NCBI GenBank assembly: GCA_002943765.1 | Contig: PQWQ01000004.1 | Span: 2,976,001-3,040,000 of the forward strand | Direction of reading: 5' to 3' | Origin: Psoroptes ovis | Taxonomy: Eukaryota; Arthropoda; Arachnida; Sarcoptiformes; Psoroptidae | Length of the DNA: 64,000 nucleotides | In this document: one piece after another, positions 1-14,100 of the stretch | Layout: every line of letters begins with the position of its first letter | How positions within the stretch are numbered: the first letter of the stretch is position 1 | The notes under the pieces: model-generated | Seen by the model: only the letters and a program-made list of their open reading frames with translations | Told to the model about the DNA's origin: nothing | Databases searched by the model: none | Made by a program: the position numbers and the translations under genes

Positions 1-333
1 CATTTCATCAATTCTCCAATTTTTTTTTGACAGTCTTTATCCAACATTAATCCATCAAATGATTGGCGTAATATAATCTATTGTTTAATCAATCTAAAAT
101 CATTCGCCATTCATTACTTCATACTTAATGTAAATTATTATTATTGTTATCAAAATTTAAATTATTATAATTATTAATATTAATCGATCGAATTATAATT
201 CAACTTTCAATCAATTATTACTATCTATATTTATTGCTGTTATTATTATTATTATTATTCGTTTTTTTCTGTTTTAAATTGAAATTTTTTCAAATTATTA
301 AATCAAAAAATCGATACAATTAAGTAATACAAA
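1..333 (+). promoter_or_regulatory. 5' flank and probable 5' UTR of PMCA
   Basis: AT-rich, ATT-repeat-containing DNA directly upstream of ATG 334 (context AAAATGAC). No clear TATA box, initiator or splice acceptor could be fixed. An upstream non-coding exon outside the window is possible. Confidence 0.3.
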
Positions 334-3300
334 ATGACTACAACAAGAACAAGTATTGGCGGTGGTGGTGGTGGTGGCACCGGTGTCAATAATCCTTTTG
401 ATATATCAGTATTGGAATTAAGAGAATTAATGGACAGCCGTGGACATGAAACAATAGCAAAAATACATCAAAAATATGGTGGCGTACAGAATTTATGTCA
501 AAAATTACGAACATCACAAAATGAAGGTCTTAGCGGTAATCCACAAGATCTTGAATTAAGAAAACAAGTTTTTGGTGCCAATGTGATACCTCCGAAACCA
601 CCAAAAACATTTTTGCAATTGGTCTGGGAAGCATTACAAGATGTTACGTTGATTATTCTCGAAGTTGCTGCCATTATTTCGTTGGCACTTGCCTTCTATA
701 AGCCTCCTGATGGCAGTGATGACGAAGACTCAACCGGTAAGTTATCAAGGGTCAAATTGAAATTTGAAATTATTCTCCATTGTTTCATCAATGCTTAAAT
801 AATTTAGGTGGCCCATTACAAGAAGAAAGTGAAGCTGGTTGGATCGAAGGTGCTGCCATTTTGGTCTCCGTGATCATTGTTGTCTTAGTCACTGCCTTCA
901 ATGATTATACAAAAGAACGCCAGTTTCGTGGCCTACAAAGTCGCATCGAACACGAGCATAAATTCTCCGTCATTCGCAATGGTGAAGTGATTCAATTGCT
1001 TGTGTCCGATTTGGTTGTCGGCGATATCTGTCAGGTTAAATATGGCGATTTATTGCCAGCTGATGGCATTATTATTCAAAGCAATGATCTTAAAGTGGAT
1101 GAATCATCTTTGACCGGTGAATCTGATCATGTGAAGAAAGGTCTTGATTATGATCCAACATTGTTCTCCGGAACACATGTGATGGAGGGTAGCGGCCGTA
1201 TGGTTGTCACTGCTGTCGGCATCAATTCACAAGCTGGAATCATATTTGCTCTTTTGGGTGCCGCTCAAACTGAAGATGATGAACAGAAAAAGAGAGCGAA
1301 AAAAGGTACAAAATTGATTGAATGATTTTCTATTAATCGAAAATAATTATTCAATATTTTATCACCAAATACAGAGGCTAAAAAGAAAAGAAAAAAGAAG
1401 AGCATTGTATCGGCTGATGAAGAAGCAGGTGAAGCTGGAGTTCCTCCAGGCGGAAATTCACATCCATCAAATATGATGACTATGAATGCTATTGGACCAT
1501 CAATGGGTGTACCACAACATGGTGCAGATGTTGGTGGCGGTATTAGATCGGTTGAAAGTGCCGGTAGTGGTATATTAACTGATTCAGCATTAACCGATAG
1601 TGATCATCGTAAATCTCGACAAGATGATGAAACAACGAATCCTCGTAAAGAAAAATCTGTGTTACAAGCAAAACTAACCAAATTAGCCATCCAAATCGGT
1701 TACGGTGGTATGTATTTGTTCTTATGGACATTTACCAATCATAATTGATAATATTGACTAATGATTTTTCTATCCATTTACAATTTCAAAGGATCGGCCA
1801 TCGCAGTTTTAACTGTTGTCATATTAATATTACGTTTTGTGATCAAGAAATTTGTTATTCAAAATAAACGATTCAAAATGATGTATATGCAATATTTTGT
1901 CAAATTTGTTATTATTGGCGTCACTGTACTTGTTGTTGCTGTGCCTGAAGGTCTTCCATTGGCTGTTACATTGGCTTTAGCCTATTCAGTCAAAGTATGT
2001 TATTATTAATCATTAATTATTTGATAGATTTGTTTTTGATTTTCAAATTAATAATTATTATTGTTTTGTTTTGTTTGTTTGTTTCATTTGTTTGTCTAGA
2101 AAATGATGCATGACAATAATCTGGTTCGTCATTTAGATGCTTGCGAAACAATGGGTAATGCTACGGCTATTTGCTCAGATAAAACCGGCACATTAACAAC
2201 AAATCGTATGACAGCCGTACAATGTTATTGTTGTGGTGTTCATTATAAACAGATTCCTAAATTTGAACAATTACCTGCCAACATTTCCACAACATTGATT
2301 GAAGGAATATCATATAATAGTGCATATACAACACGAATAATGGTATAATTATTTATTTGTTTTGTTTTTCAATTGAACAATGATTGTTTCATTCCGATCA
2401 TTAATTTATTTTATTTTTAATATTACAAACAATTAGCCTCCTGATAATCCTGGTGATAATCCGAAACAGATTGGTAACAAAACTGAATGTGCCCTTCTTG
2501 GTTTTGTATTGGATTTAGGCAAAGATTATCAAATATTACGTGATCGTATGCCTGAAGAAAAATTATACAAAGTTTATACATTTAATTCAGTCCGTAAATC
2601 AATGTCAACCGTTATACAGTTACCAAATAATGAAGGTTATCGCGTGTTCACTAAAGTAAGTCAACATCAAATTGGATTTTTGTTGCAAAATATTTCTAAT
2701 TATGAAATTTTTCCTTGTATTTATTCGCTTGTAGGGAGCTTCCGAAATCATTATGAAACGATGCATGTTTATATTTGGCAAAGATGGTACATTATTACGT
2801 TTTCCTAAAGAGGAACAAGAAAAATTGATTAAAAATGTAATCGAACCAATGGCATCGGATGGTTTGCGTACAATCGGTATTGCATACAAAGATTTTGTTC
2901 GTCGTAAACCATCATCAGCTAATGAAATGCAAATTGATAGTGAACCTAATTGGGATGATGAAGATTATATTCAATCACGGCTAACATGTTTAGCGATTGT
3001 AGGCATTGAAGATCCAGTTAGACCTGAGGTATGTTTAAAAGCTTTTTAATTTATTTATATTATTAAATTAATAGAAAAGGAAATTTCAAAACAAATTATT
3101 GTTTTTCAATGACAAATGTCTATTATTACAATCATTTATTATTATTATTTTATAAATTCAATGACGTCAATTATTCGTCACTTTTTTACTTAGGATAATA
3201 TATATAGAAAAGCTTTTTTTTTCATTGATCAATCGGCAAATTTCATTTTGACATCTGATAACTTACCGGTTGCGTCTTCGTTGTCAAATTGTATTTTGTT

Positions 3301-5135
3301 CATTCTATTATGTTTATAAATGAATATAAATGAACAAACACAGAGCAATATATGATCAGAATGATGGGATCTATTATTTCTCTATTTTCCATTAACGATT
3401 TCCATTTATTTATTCATATATAGCTGTTCTTTTATTGAAAGTTGTTTCAGATTTTTTTAGCACAAAAATTTTACATTCAAATGAAATAAAGCTACAAATT
3501 AGGCGCCATCCTTTGCTCTAAATTCATATTACCTTAACATATAAATTATTTTAAAAAATTCTAATTTTATTTTTTTTCAAATATTAAATAGGTACCTGAT
3601 GCGATCCGTAAATGTCAACAAGCTGGTATCACTGTACGAATGGTAACTGGTGACAATGTCAATACAGCTAGATCGATTGCAACAAAATGTGGTATTGTAA
3701 AACCGGGTGAAGATTTTCTTATACTTGAAGGTAAAGAATTTAATAAACGTATTCGCGATGCACGTGGTGAAGTCAGACAAGAATTATTCGATAAAATATG
3801 GCCACGTTTACGTGTTCTTGCCCGTTCATCACCGTCCGATAAATATGTGTTAGTCAAACACATTATTGAATCGAAGCTCAATCCAAATCGTGAAGTTGTT
3901 GCTGTCACTGGTGATGGTACTAATGATGGTCCAGCATTGAAAAAAGCAGATGTCGGTTTTGCAATGGGTATCGCTGGTACTGATGTGGCTAAAGAAGCAT
4001 CAGATATTATACTTACTGATGATAATTTCTCTAGCATAGTCAAAGCTGTAATGTGGGGTCGTAATGTTTATGATTCAATTGCAAAATTTTTACAATTTCA
4101 ATTGACTGTCAACGTTGTTGCTGTTATTGTTGCCTTTGTTGGAGCGTGTGCCATTGAGGTTTGTTTTGGATTAAAAATTTTAAATTATGAAAATGCTATT
4201 GTTTCATTGATTTACATAACAGGATAGTCCTTTGAAAGCTGTACAAATGTTATGGGTTAATTTAATCATGGACACATTGGCATCATTAGCATTGGCCACT
4301 GAATTGCCAACCACCGATTTACTTACACGTAAACCATATGGTCGTACAAAACCATTAATTTCGCGTACCATGATGAAAAACATTATCGGACATGCCATCT
4401 ATCAATTGACCGTCATATTCTTCCTATTGTTTGCCGGTAAGTTTTCTTATAATTTTTCAATTTTATTAATTTAAAACATTGATTCCTAAATCGCTTATTG
4501 GCGGGCGATATCGCCCAGTTTGGGAATCACTGTTTTAAATGATGTAAATTAATTTGTCGATTTGTAGGTCATCGATTTTTTGATATCGATTCTGGTCTTG
4601 GTGCTGAATTGAATGCACTACCAACGCAACATTTTACAATCATTTTTAATACTTTTGTTATGATGACATTATTCAATGAGATTAATTCAAGAAAAATTCA
4701 TGGCGAACGAAATATTTTCGAAGGCCTATTCACCAATCCCATTTTCTACGGAATCCTTTTTCTCACTGCCTTTGCTCAAGTATGTGTTGATTCTGATTGA
4801 TTTTTATTATGATCGAAACAAATTCATTTTTTTTATTACAGGTAATTATCGTCCAATTCGGCGGTCGACCATTTAGCACAGCTTCGTTGACATTGGAGCA
4901 ATGGGCTTGGTGTATATTTTTTGGTGTCGGCGTTTTAGTATGGGGACAATTGATTACAACGATTCCGACCAAACGGATACCGAAACAATTTTCATGGGGC
5001 AGTGGACCACCAGAAGAGATGATCGATGCAGCCAGTTCATTGGTCGAAGATGGTTCATCTGGTTCGCTATCGCAAGACGTGAAAAGAACTGGCCAAATAT
5101 TATGGATTCGAGGATTAACACGTCTGCAGACTCAG
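334..5135 (+). CDS. PMCA: PMCA core, exons 1-11 common to all isoforms
   Basis: This is the constitutive part of the pump, 3480 nt in eleven exons. It contains the cytosolic N-terminus, the A-domain loop (exon 2), TM3-TM4 (exon 4), the P/N domains (exons 5-8) and the C-terminal membrane segments (exons 8-11). Most introns are 65-105 bp; one is 563 bp. The last common codon is CAG (Gln) at 5133-5135, immediately followed by GTATGC. The junction is therefore phase 0 and can splice to any acceptor in phase 0, which both distant C-terminal exons satisfy. Confidence 0.93.
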
Positions 5136-8100
5136 GTATGCCTGATTCAGTTGCATAACAGCACCGTGTCGCAGCAGCTGTCGCTAAAAAGAGCGAGCCT
5201 CGGTTCGCCAACATCGCCAACAACAAGTGCTGGTTTGGCTGCGGTAACGAGTGGTACGGCCGCTGCTGGCGCTATCGCTGGTGCATTGGCCGCTGCGGCT
5301 GCTGCTGCAGCCGGTACAGCAGGAAGTAATATGCCTTCAGCTTCCACAACCACAACAGCGACCGGCACAATTACTATTGAGCAACAACACCATTCCCATC
5401 ACAATCACCAGCAACAACAATGTTCACAATCAGATAGTATGTTAGGCGATCAAACTGTAGATAATACGGCAAAACCGCAAATTGATAATCGATCCGATCA
5501 AACAATGATTGGACAAAAACAATCAGATACAAACAATGAAACGCAACAAAAACAAAAATCAGGATTCACTACAACTACTACCACAACAATCATTACACAA
5601 GTGAAAGGCCAAAATTCACAATTAGATAATCTAATCATATTAAATAATTCTAAAGATGATAATGCACATTCCGTAAAAGATGATCCATTAGGTTTAGTGA
5701 AGGGAACAAAAACTACAACAACAACAACAATCATTGATAATAAAAATATAGCTGGTATTGGTAGCATAATGATACCATTATCACCAATACCAGAAAGTAA
5801 ATTTGAACATCATCAGCAAAAACAACAACAACAACAACAAAAACGATCATCAAAAATGTCATCAATCAATAATGATCATGATTCTAGTTCATTATCATCA
5901 TCATCAACAACAATCATAACATCATCATCATCATCGATACGAACAAAATCAAAAATAGATAATAATAATAATAATAATAATAATAGTGATAATAAAACAG
6001 TATTAAAGATGATGAATGATAAATCTAAATCTAATATGATTGATAATGATGATGATGATGATAAACAATTGAACAATTTAGATCAAAATATTGATGATAA
6101 TAATAATAATAATGCTGATGATGAAAATGTTAGATGATTTGAATTCATTTCTGTGAATTTATATATATTTTTTTTGTCTAAAAATTTAAAAACAATCATA
6201 GATCACACATACATATACCAATGATTTACACATACACGTATACAAACACGCTTACACACACACACAAAATGAATACATATTCATATTTGATATATGAATC
6301 ATATATGAAAAATGCTTCTCATATAATTTTTATTTTGATTTCATTTGATTTGATTTTTTTTTGTTTTGTTTTAATTTTTTCAAAACATCTTTTTTTTCAA
6401 AATCATTTGAATCATATACGAATGATCCGGCATTTGATGAAAGCTAACGATGAATTCTTCATTATCTTTTTGGGAGAATCTTTCCATAGTTTTTGATGAC
6501 CGAAATTTCAGAATTTACAGTGATTTGATTTATTTAATTTTGATTTTTGTGTTCAAAGTTTTATTTAGATTTTTTCTTTTATTTGGTTTGATTTTAATTT
6601 TTGTTTTGTTTTGTTTGTTTTGATTTGATTTTTTTTGTTGTTTGTTAAGTGTTGAAATCTATTTATTTAAATGGAATATTTATTTACATACACAGACATA
6701 CCCATACACATATTAATCACCCTCATTTGTTTTTTTTTGTTGTTTAGGGAGCGCGTTGACAATTTTCAATTTAAGTTTCATTTTTTTGTTTGTTATTCAT
6801 TCGTTCATTCATTTTTGATCTTCTTATTTAAATACAATCAATTTACAGAAATAAATTAATGATAAAAGTGAGAGAATGAAAGTGCTTGATTTTGATGTTT
6901 GATTTGAGACAATTATTAATATAATTGGTCAGGAAAATGAACCGATCAGAACCTAATCAGTTGAAATGTTTCTGTTTTTTTTTTTATCCATTCATTCGTT
7001 TATTTCATTACATGTTTATCAATTTTGCATGAAAGTCAATCATTTTTTTCTACTTATATTTGTGTCAAATTAATGAAAAAAAAAACAAAATTGGAAACGA
7101 AAAAACCCTAACCTTGTAAAATTATAATTTTGAAATAATTTTTAAATTATTTTTCTCAATTTTTCATTACGAAAAATTTATTAATATTCAATTGATTGAT
7201 CAATTTTGATAAATCGATTCGATTGATCAATCATAGACAAACAAACTAAAGATGAATATAATATTTTAATTACGAAACAAATACGAATAAAGAAAAAAAA
7301 TATGAAGTCAATTATTAATGCAAACAAACAATAAAAATTTATATTATTTCTTAGATGCTGAAAAAAATCTAAGATTATAAAGAGATCTCAGAATCTATAT
7401 ATATTCACAAAGTCAGTTTTTTGACCAATCTTTTGATCGATTCTTTGATTTGTAATCACTTTAATTGAAAGAAAAACAAAAATGATAATTCCAAATTCAA
7501 TTATTGCTCATTGAATTCTTTCTGTATATCTCTATCTATCTCTTTCTGCCTATTTTTTCTCGTAATCTCATAAATTATTATTGTTGTAAAATTAAAATTT
7601 CTAATTATAATTCTATTATTGATATATATTCATTGTTATTTCTAATATTATTACTGATATTATTATTATTATTATGATGATGATGATATAATTAATCAAA
7701 CTGATTAATGTTTAAAAAATCATTCTTATGATTAAATCTAATAATATTATCTTACAAAAATTAATCAATCATTTTCTAAAAATTGAATTTAAGATTATTT
7801 TCAATAAGATTCTATTAATTATTATAAATGTTATTAACAGATATTTTATGATTGTTTGTTTGCTTATTATTTGAAATTATAGTTATTATTTCTCCAATCA
7901 TTTAGTTGTTTGCTCGTTGATGTTGTTGTTGTTTTGTATTTTTCAAAATTATATTTCTATTATTCATCTTCACATATATTTTTGCTTTTATCGGTTAAAT
8001 TTTTTAAAAAAAAAGACGACCAAAATGCTGAATTGAAATCATTTTTTCCCAGCTTAAAAAAATGAGTCTTTCCTTTGCTAATCTTTCTTTTATCTTCTTG

Positions 8101-11100
8101 GTTCATTTGAACCCAAATTAATTGAATCATTTACAATTTATTTGAATATTTACAACAAATTTCGGTTATTTTTTTTCCGAAAAAATAAACAAACAATATA
8201 AATATTTATTGACCGGCTTGAATCCCAAAAATGGCCTTTCATGTTTTTCTTTTTCTTCTTTTTCTATCTGAATTCATTTTTTTTCCAGAATCTTTGTTTG
8301 TTTTCAGAATCAGTTTTCTTTTGCTTTCTTTCATTAATTCAAAAATTCGATATCATTTCAAATTTTATTCTTTACTATCAAAATCTTTATGGTTTCATAA
8401 ATTCTACTATAGTTGTATGCAAGAAGTGTGAGTTTACTTTAATTTTAATTCGATAAGAATTTTCGAAAAAATAAATAAAATAAAATAATACTTAATCTTA
8501 TCCTTGTGAATTACTTGAAAAAATTCTTTGCCATAAAAAATCAATTAATGTGAAAAAAAAGGAACAAATCCATTGAGAATGGCACATATTTTCTTTCTTC
8601 AGAGATCACTCTGTATTCATTGAATTAATTTAAAAATTAAATTTCAAAAAAAAATAGCCGCAAAAAAGCACAAACAAACTGCAAAAACTAGCTCAAATAA
8701 TAATATTTATGATTTGAATTTGATTTTAGCCAATAAATAACAGAAAATTTGACGCACAATTTTAAAATTTCACTCAATAATTTATAAAAATAAAAATAAA
8801 TAGTTATCATTGACAATTAATAATCAAATGCAATTAATTATAATAATACTAATGCTTGCTATTGAATTATTTTCCTTATTTCGTTTTTTTTTTTTTTTTG
8901 TTGATTGATTTCATTTAATTTTTGCTTGGGTTCTTGATTTGATATTTTCATTCAATTTTTTTTCATGTTTTGCATGTTTTCCTTTCGTTCATTTCACTAT
9001 AAAATTTCCCCTTTTCACTCATATTCTAAATATATATATCTTTGTCTCGAATGTATGCTTTGAAAATTTATCAATTAATTAATCAATTAAAATCATTAAT
9101 TTCACTTAACAAGATATTAAAAAAAATAAAATAAAATAATACAACCACATAAACATACACATACACACACACAAATTCTATTCTAAATTAATCAGACAAT
9201 TTTCACAAAAACGAAACACAACACACACACACACTAAATACACATTTGCAAATACGCTAACAAATAACAATATACGATTCATTTTCATTTTAACAATCAA
9301 ATCAATGATTAATATCAATGATTTTATGTTTTCATTTTCTCTGGTTTTTTTTAACAAAAAAATAATAATAAACTTTACATTAATTAATTAATTAATTAAT
9401 TAATTAATCGATTGATTAATCAATTATTATTATTATTATTATTATCTATTATTATTATTATAATTAATTATTTGCATCAAATACTCTTTAACCAAAAGTA
9501 ATCAATTAACATTTAATCAGTTTCATTTACAACATGTATAATTATTATCTTTCAAGTATAATTCTTTATATTTGATCAATTGCTTTATGTTCTTTTTTTT
9601 TCTTTGAAAAAATATTGAATAAAATTTATTCATTCATTAAACATTAATTGATTCATTATCTTCGATCTGTAATAACGATATAATACTTATTATATATAAA
9701 TGATGAAGTCATAAATTATTTATATTCAAATTATGAATAAATTTCAATTTAAAATATTTTTAACTTTTAAATTTTAACCGAAAAATTTCAATGTAATTTT
9801 CTAGTTCATAAATTTGCATGCTTTCAGTAGTGAATTCTTTATTATTCTCAGTTGATTTCACTAATAATTTTCAATAAGAAAAAACATTCAGCTGCTGCTG
9901 CTGCTGCTGCTTTTCATTGTTGTTCACGTATGGTCTCGATTTATAAGAAAAATATTCAGATATAATCATCGTTTCAATTTGCATGGACTTTCCATTTTGA
10001 TTCGTTCGTTTATTGATCGAATAAAATGAATAGACAAATGATAATTATTTAAAATTCATCATTTGTCAATTCGCTTCGCAAAATAATAAGTAATAATCAA
10101 TTCAGCTAATATTAATTTCATTTAATCATCATTGAATCACAATGAAAAAAAAATGATAAAAATATCAGATATAATTAACAATAATAATATCACAATTAAT
10201 TCAAATCACTTTGAAAACAAAAACAAAAAATTTTTTCACAAAAATCGCTTCAAAAACTAATCTTTTACACTGATTGATTGATTGATTGATTAATTGATTG
10301 ATTGATTGATTCAATTCTTTCCTTATAACTTTCAAATAATATCTCCATTATTTTCATAATCCATCTATTATCTTTTGTTTAAATGTTTCCTTGAATAATC
10401 TTAATTAATTGATTGATTGATTGATTTATTATCATTAATATTATTATTTCATACTAACCACATAACAATTATCTTTCTTATTTATATTAATAATTATTCG
10501 CAAACGCTAACACGCACACCTACATAAACATACACTTATACATTCAATCATATTTACTCACACACCACACACACGAAAACCTCTTAACACGCGCAATTAT
10601 TCTTTTCAAATCTTGATCACTTAATGTCTTGCACACTTGATATGTCCTTTTTGATTACAAAATCCTTTTACCTGTACGATAACCTTGACAAATTCACCAA
10701 AAATTAATGAGAAAAAAAAATTAAAGCCATTAGCAATAACAATCATAGCAAATTACATTTGCACTTAACTCTTTTACTTAAAAATTTTACTTTTCTTAAG
10801 ATTAAAATGATGATCGATAGTTGATAGATGATTAATTTGATATATCGAATCTTCTAATCAAATCAATAGGCATAAAGAATCAATTCTCTATTGATAATCC
10901 TCATTATATCATAATTATCATAGTTCGAAGAAAAAAATTATTACGGCTGCTAATCAATTTCTATTTGTAGAATTTTATTCCATGCATTCACATTAAGTAA
11001 ATGTGAAATTGATTCTGTATTTGAAAGAAAAGAAAATTTTCAAATTTTAAATTTTTAGTTTGTTTGTTGTCAAAAAAAAAAACATGTCCTAAAATTGAAA

Positions 11101-14100
11101 TTGATAAAAAATGTGAATGTCTGTGTGTGTATGTGTGTGTGCGTGCTTGTGTATTGACGTTTTTTTTTTCATGTATTCAAAATTCAAATGTGTATGTTTC
11201 AATATATGATTTTTAATTTATTTTTATTTTTCTTAATTTTTATTTTAATTTTTTTTTCTTTTCTTTTTTTCGTTGATGTTAATGAAAAATATTTATTTAT
11301 TTATAAAAAAAAAATCAATGATTTAAAAAATAGAGGCAAACACTACAATATTTACAAAAATTGATTTAAAAAGGAAAAAAAATTCCTCGAATTAATCAAA
11401 CAAACAAACAAACAAACAAAATGATAAATGATTGATTGATTGATGCGGTTGCTTGCTAGAATTTTTATTCTTGATTCTTCATTTTTTTTCAATGAAAAAT
11501 GAAAATTTAAGCAGCATTTTTCTGAAATAAAATTTCAAAAAATAAAGAAGAAAAACAGTTAGAATATAATTCTTTGAAGAAAAAAAAATTCTTGAAAAAA
11601 AAATATTGAAACCCTTTGATTCTATTTTTTTTCATAGTTTTAATTCATTGATTGATTTATTATTATTATTATTATTATTTCATAATATTTCATTATTTTC
11701 TTGTCTCTCTCTCTCTCTCTTTTTTCTTGTCTATTTTTTTTTCAATGAAAAAAAATTCATTTTCTATCTTTCTTCGATTGCTCAACAATAACAATAATCA
11801 AAAACAAAATTCATATAATAAAACAAACAAAAACAACATCAACATACACAACATATTTGGATTCCCATTTGCTTTTTTGTTTCATTTCCCTATTTTGCTT
11901 TTGGAATTTACAATCTTCAAAAAAAAAAAAAAAACATTAATCAATATTACAAAACACTTTTATCAAATCATTTTACATCAATAATAATCTCTCTATCTAT
12001 CTCTCTCTCTCTCTCTTTTAATCTCTTTTCAATATGCAAATCAAATCAAATATTGAATCAATATCATATACCATATGATCCTTGTTGTCCTGAAATCGGA
12101 AAAAAATTTTTGATTTCATTTTAAATCCTTTGATACTTTAATTTTTCTTCTTTTCTTTTCTTTGTTTTAACGAATTTATTCTTTTAAATTTTAATTTTAT
12201 TTTCATTCATTGCTTTTTTTTTTGTTTTTTTAATTTTATTTTAATTTTAATTTTTTTAATTATGATTTCATATTTAATCTACAAAAAAAAAATATATAAA
12301 CATTTTTTCCATTAATGAAATTTCAAATCATTATCAATTATTATTTTTGATTTGATTATTTCATCAAAAAAAAAAAAAAAAAAATCTACACATAAACACG
12401 TGATTGATTGACTGATTAATTGATTGATTGATATCAATATGTTTCAATATTCGATCATTCGAAATGAAAATTTCTGTGATTATTTTTAATATAATATTCG
12501 ATATATTTGTGAAAACAAAAATTCACATTTATACTCATAAATATTTAATTACATTTGATGCACTGAATTTTGATTTATTTTCAAAACTTTTCGATGAAAA
12601 AAAAATATCCAAAAAATTTACATTAAAATTCGAAAATAATGAACTATGAATCATATCATCACAATCATATATGAAAAAAATCACCCTTCAAAAACACACA
12701 CACACACAAAACTTGAACAAAATACTTTTTCAAACAATACGTTTGTTTTTCTTTTCACATACATGTTTATTCTTTGGATGCTTTCTTATTTCATGCTTTT
12801 TTCTTTGATTGTTTTTGCAATGGATTTAATCATTCGATTGATTAATTGATTAATTAATTTTAATTTAATTTTATGATCTTTATGTCTTTTCATATGCTAA
12901 ATGCTTTATATATGATCATGTTTATGCAAATTACATGCTGTACAATAATCTGCTCACACACACACACACACTCAAACACTTAATAATAATAATGACTGAT
13001 TGATCATTGGCTTGATTGATTGATTGAAATTTTTGCTTGAATTTTTGAACTTTTCTGTCATTTCTATCATTTTTATTTTATCATTTCATTTCTTTTTTTC
13101 CCATTGCCTGGATGATTATGTTTTTATTTCCATTTTTTTTTTGCTTGAATCTACTCAATTAATTGATGAATAATCAATTATAATCACTAATCAAAACTAA
13201 AATCAACTTAAAATATAACATAATAATAATTGATCAATGTGTTTTTTTACATCGAATATTCTCTTATTCGTGTTTAACTTTGAAAAAAAAACGAACAAAC
13301 AAACTATTTCATTATTTTCTTATTTAAAATATTGAAAAAAAAATATATTTAAATGAACTCAAATATAAATTTGCACTTGAATCAATGATTGAAAATGGCA
13401 AATTGAATCAATTTGTTTGAAATCAATTCCATATTGACAAATTTAATTAAACTATCGATTTTTTTCCTCTCTTTGCTCAACAATCGAAAAAAAAAATTTC
13501 TTGAAATTTAAAAAATAATGAAATAATACGAAACTAATAAAACAAATCATAATAATAATAATAATATGAATAATATTAATATCAATAATCAATAATATTT
13601 AAAATCACATTTTTTTTGTTCAATTGAAAATCTCGTTTTGATTGAAATATATGAAAAATTTATATAAATCCATAAATTATTATTAAAAATTTAAATAATT
13701 ATCATTGGATCATAATAATCTTATCATTATGATTTTCCAACAATGAATTTTCTATGATCCGAAATTGATCCAAATTTTTTTTTCATTTTTTTGAAAATAA
13801 CCAAAAAAAAAACTAAAACTAAAAACAATATTTTTCTATCTTTCTATCTCTCACACTATACTAACTCGATTGATATGTATTTATTAATATTCATTTATTC
13901 ATATTCAATTTATTTATTTTGTTTACAATTGAATTCAATTTTTATTTTTATTTTTGTTTTTGTTTTTCTAATTATTTTTGCATTTGCATCCAAAATATTT
14001 ATTTTTTTTTCGTACGAAAACCAACCGAATTGATAATCCCTATTCAATATTTTTGTTTTATAAAAATTAATAATTATTATCAAACCAAAAATGTGTGCCG

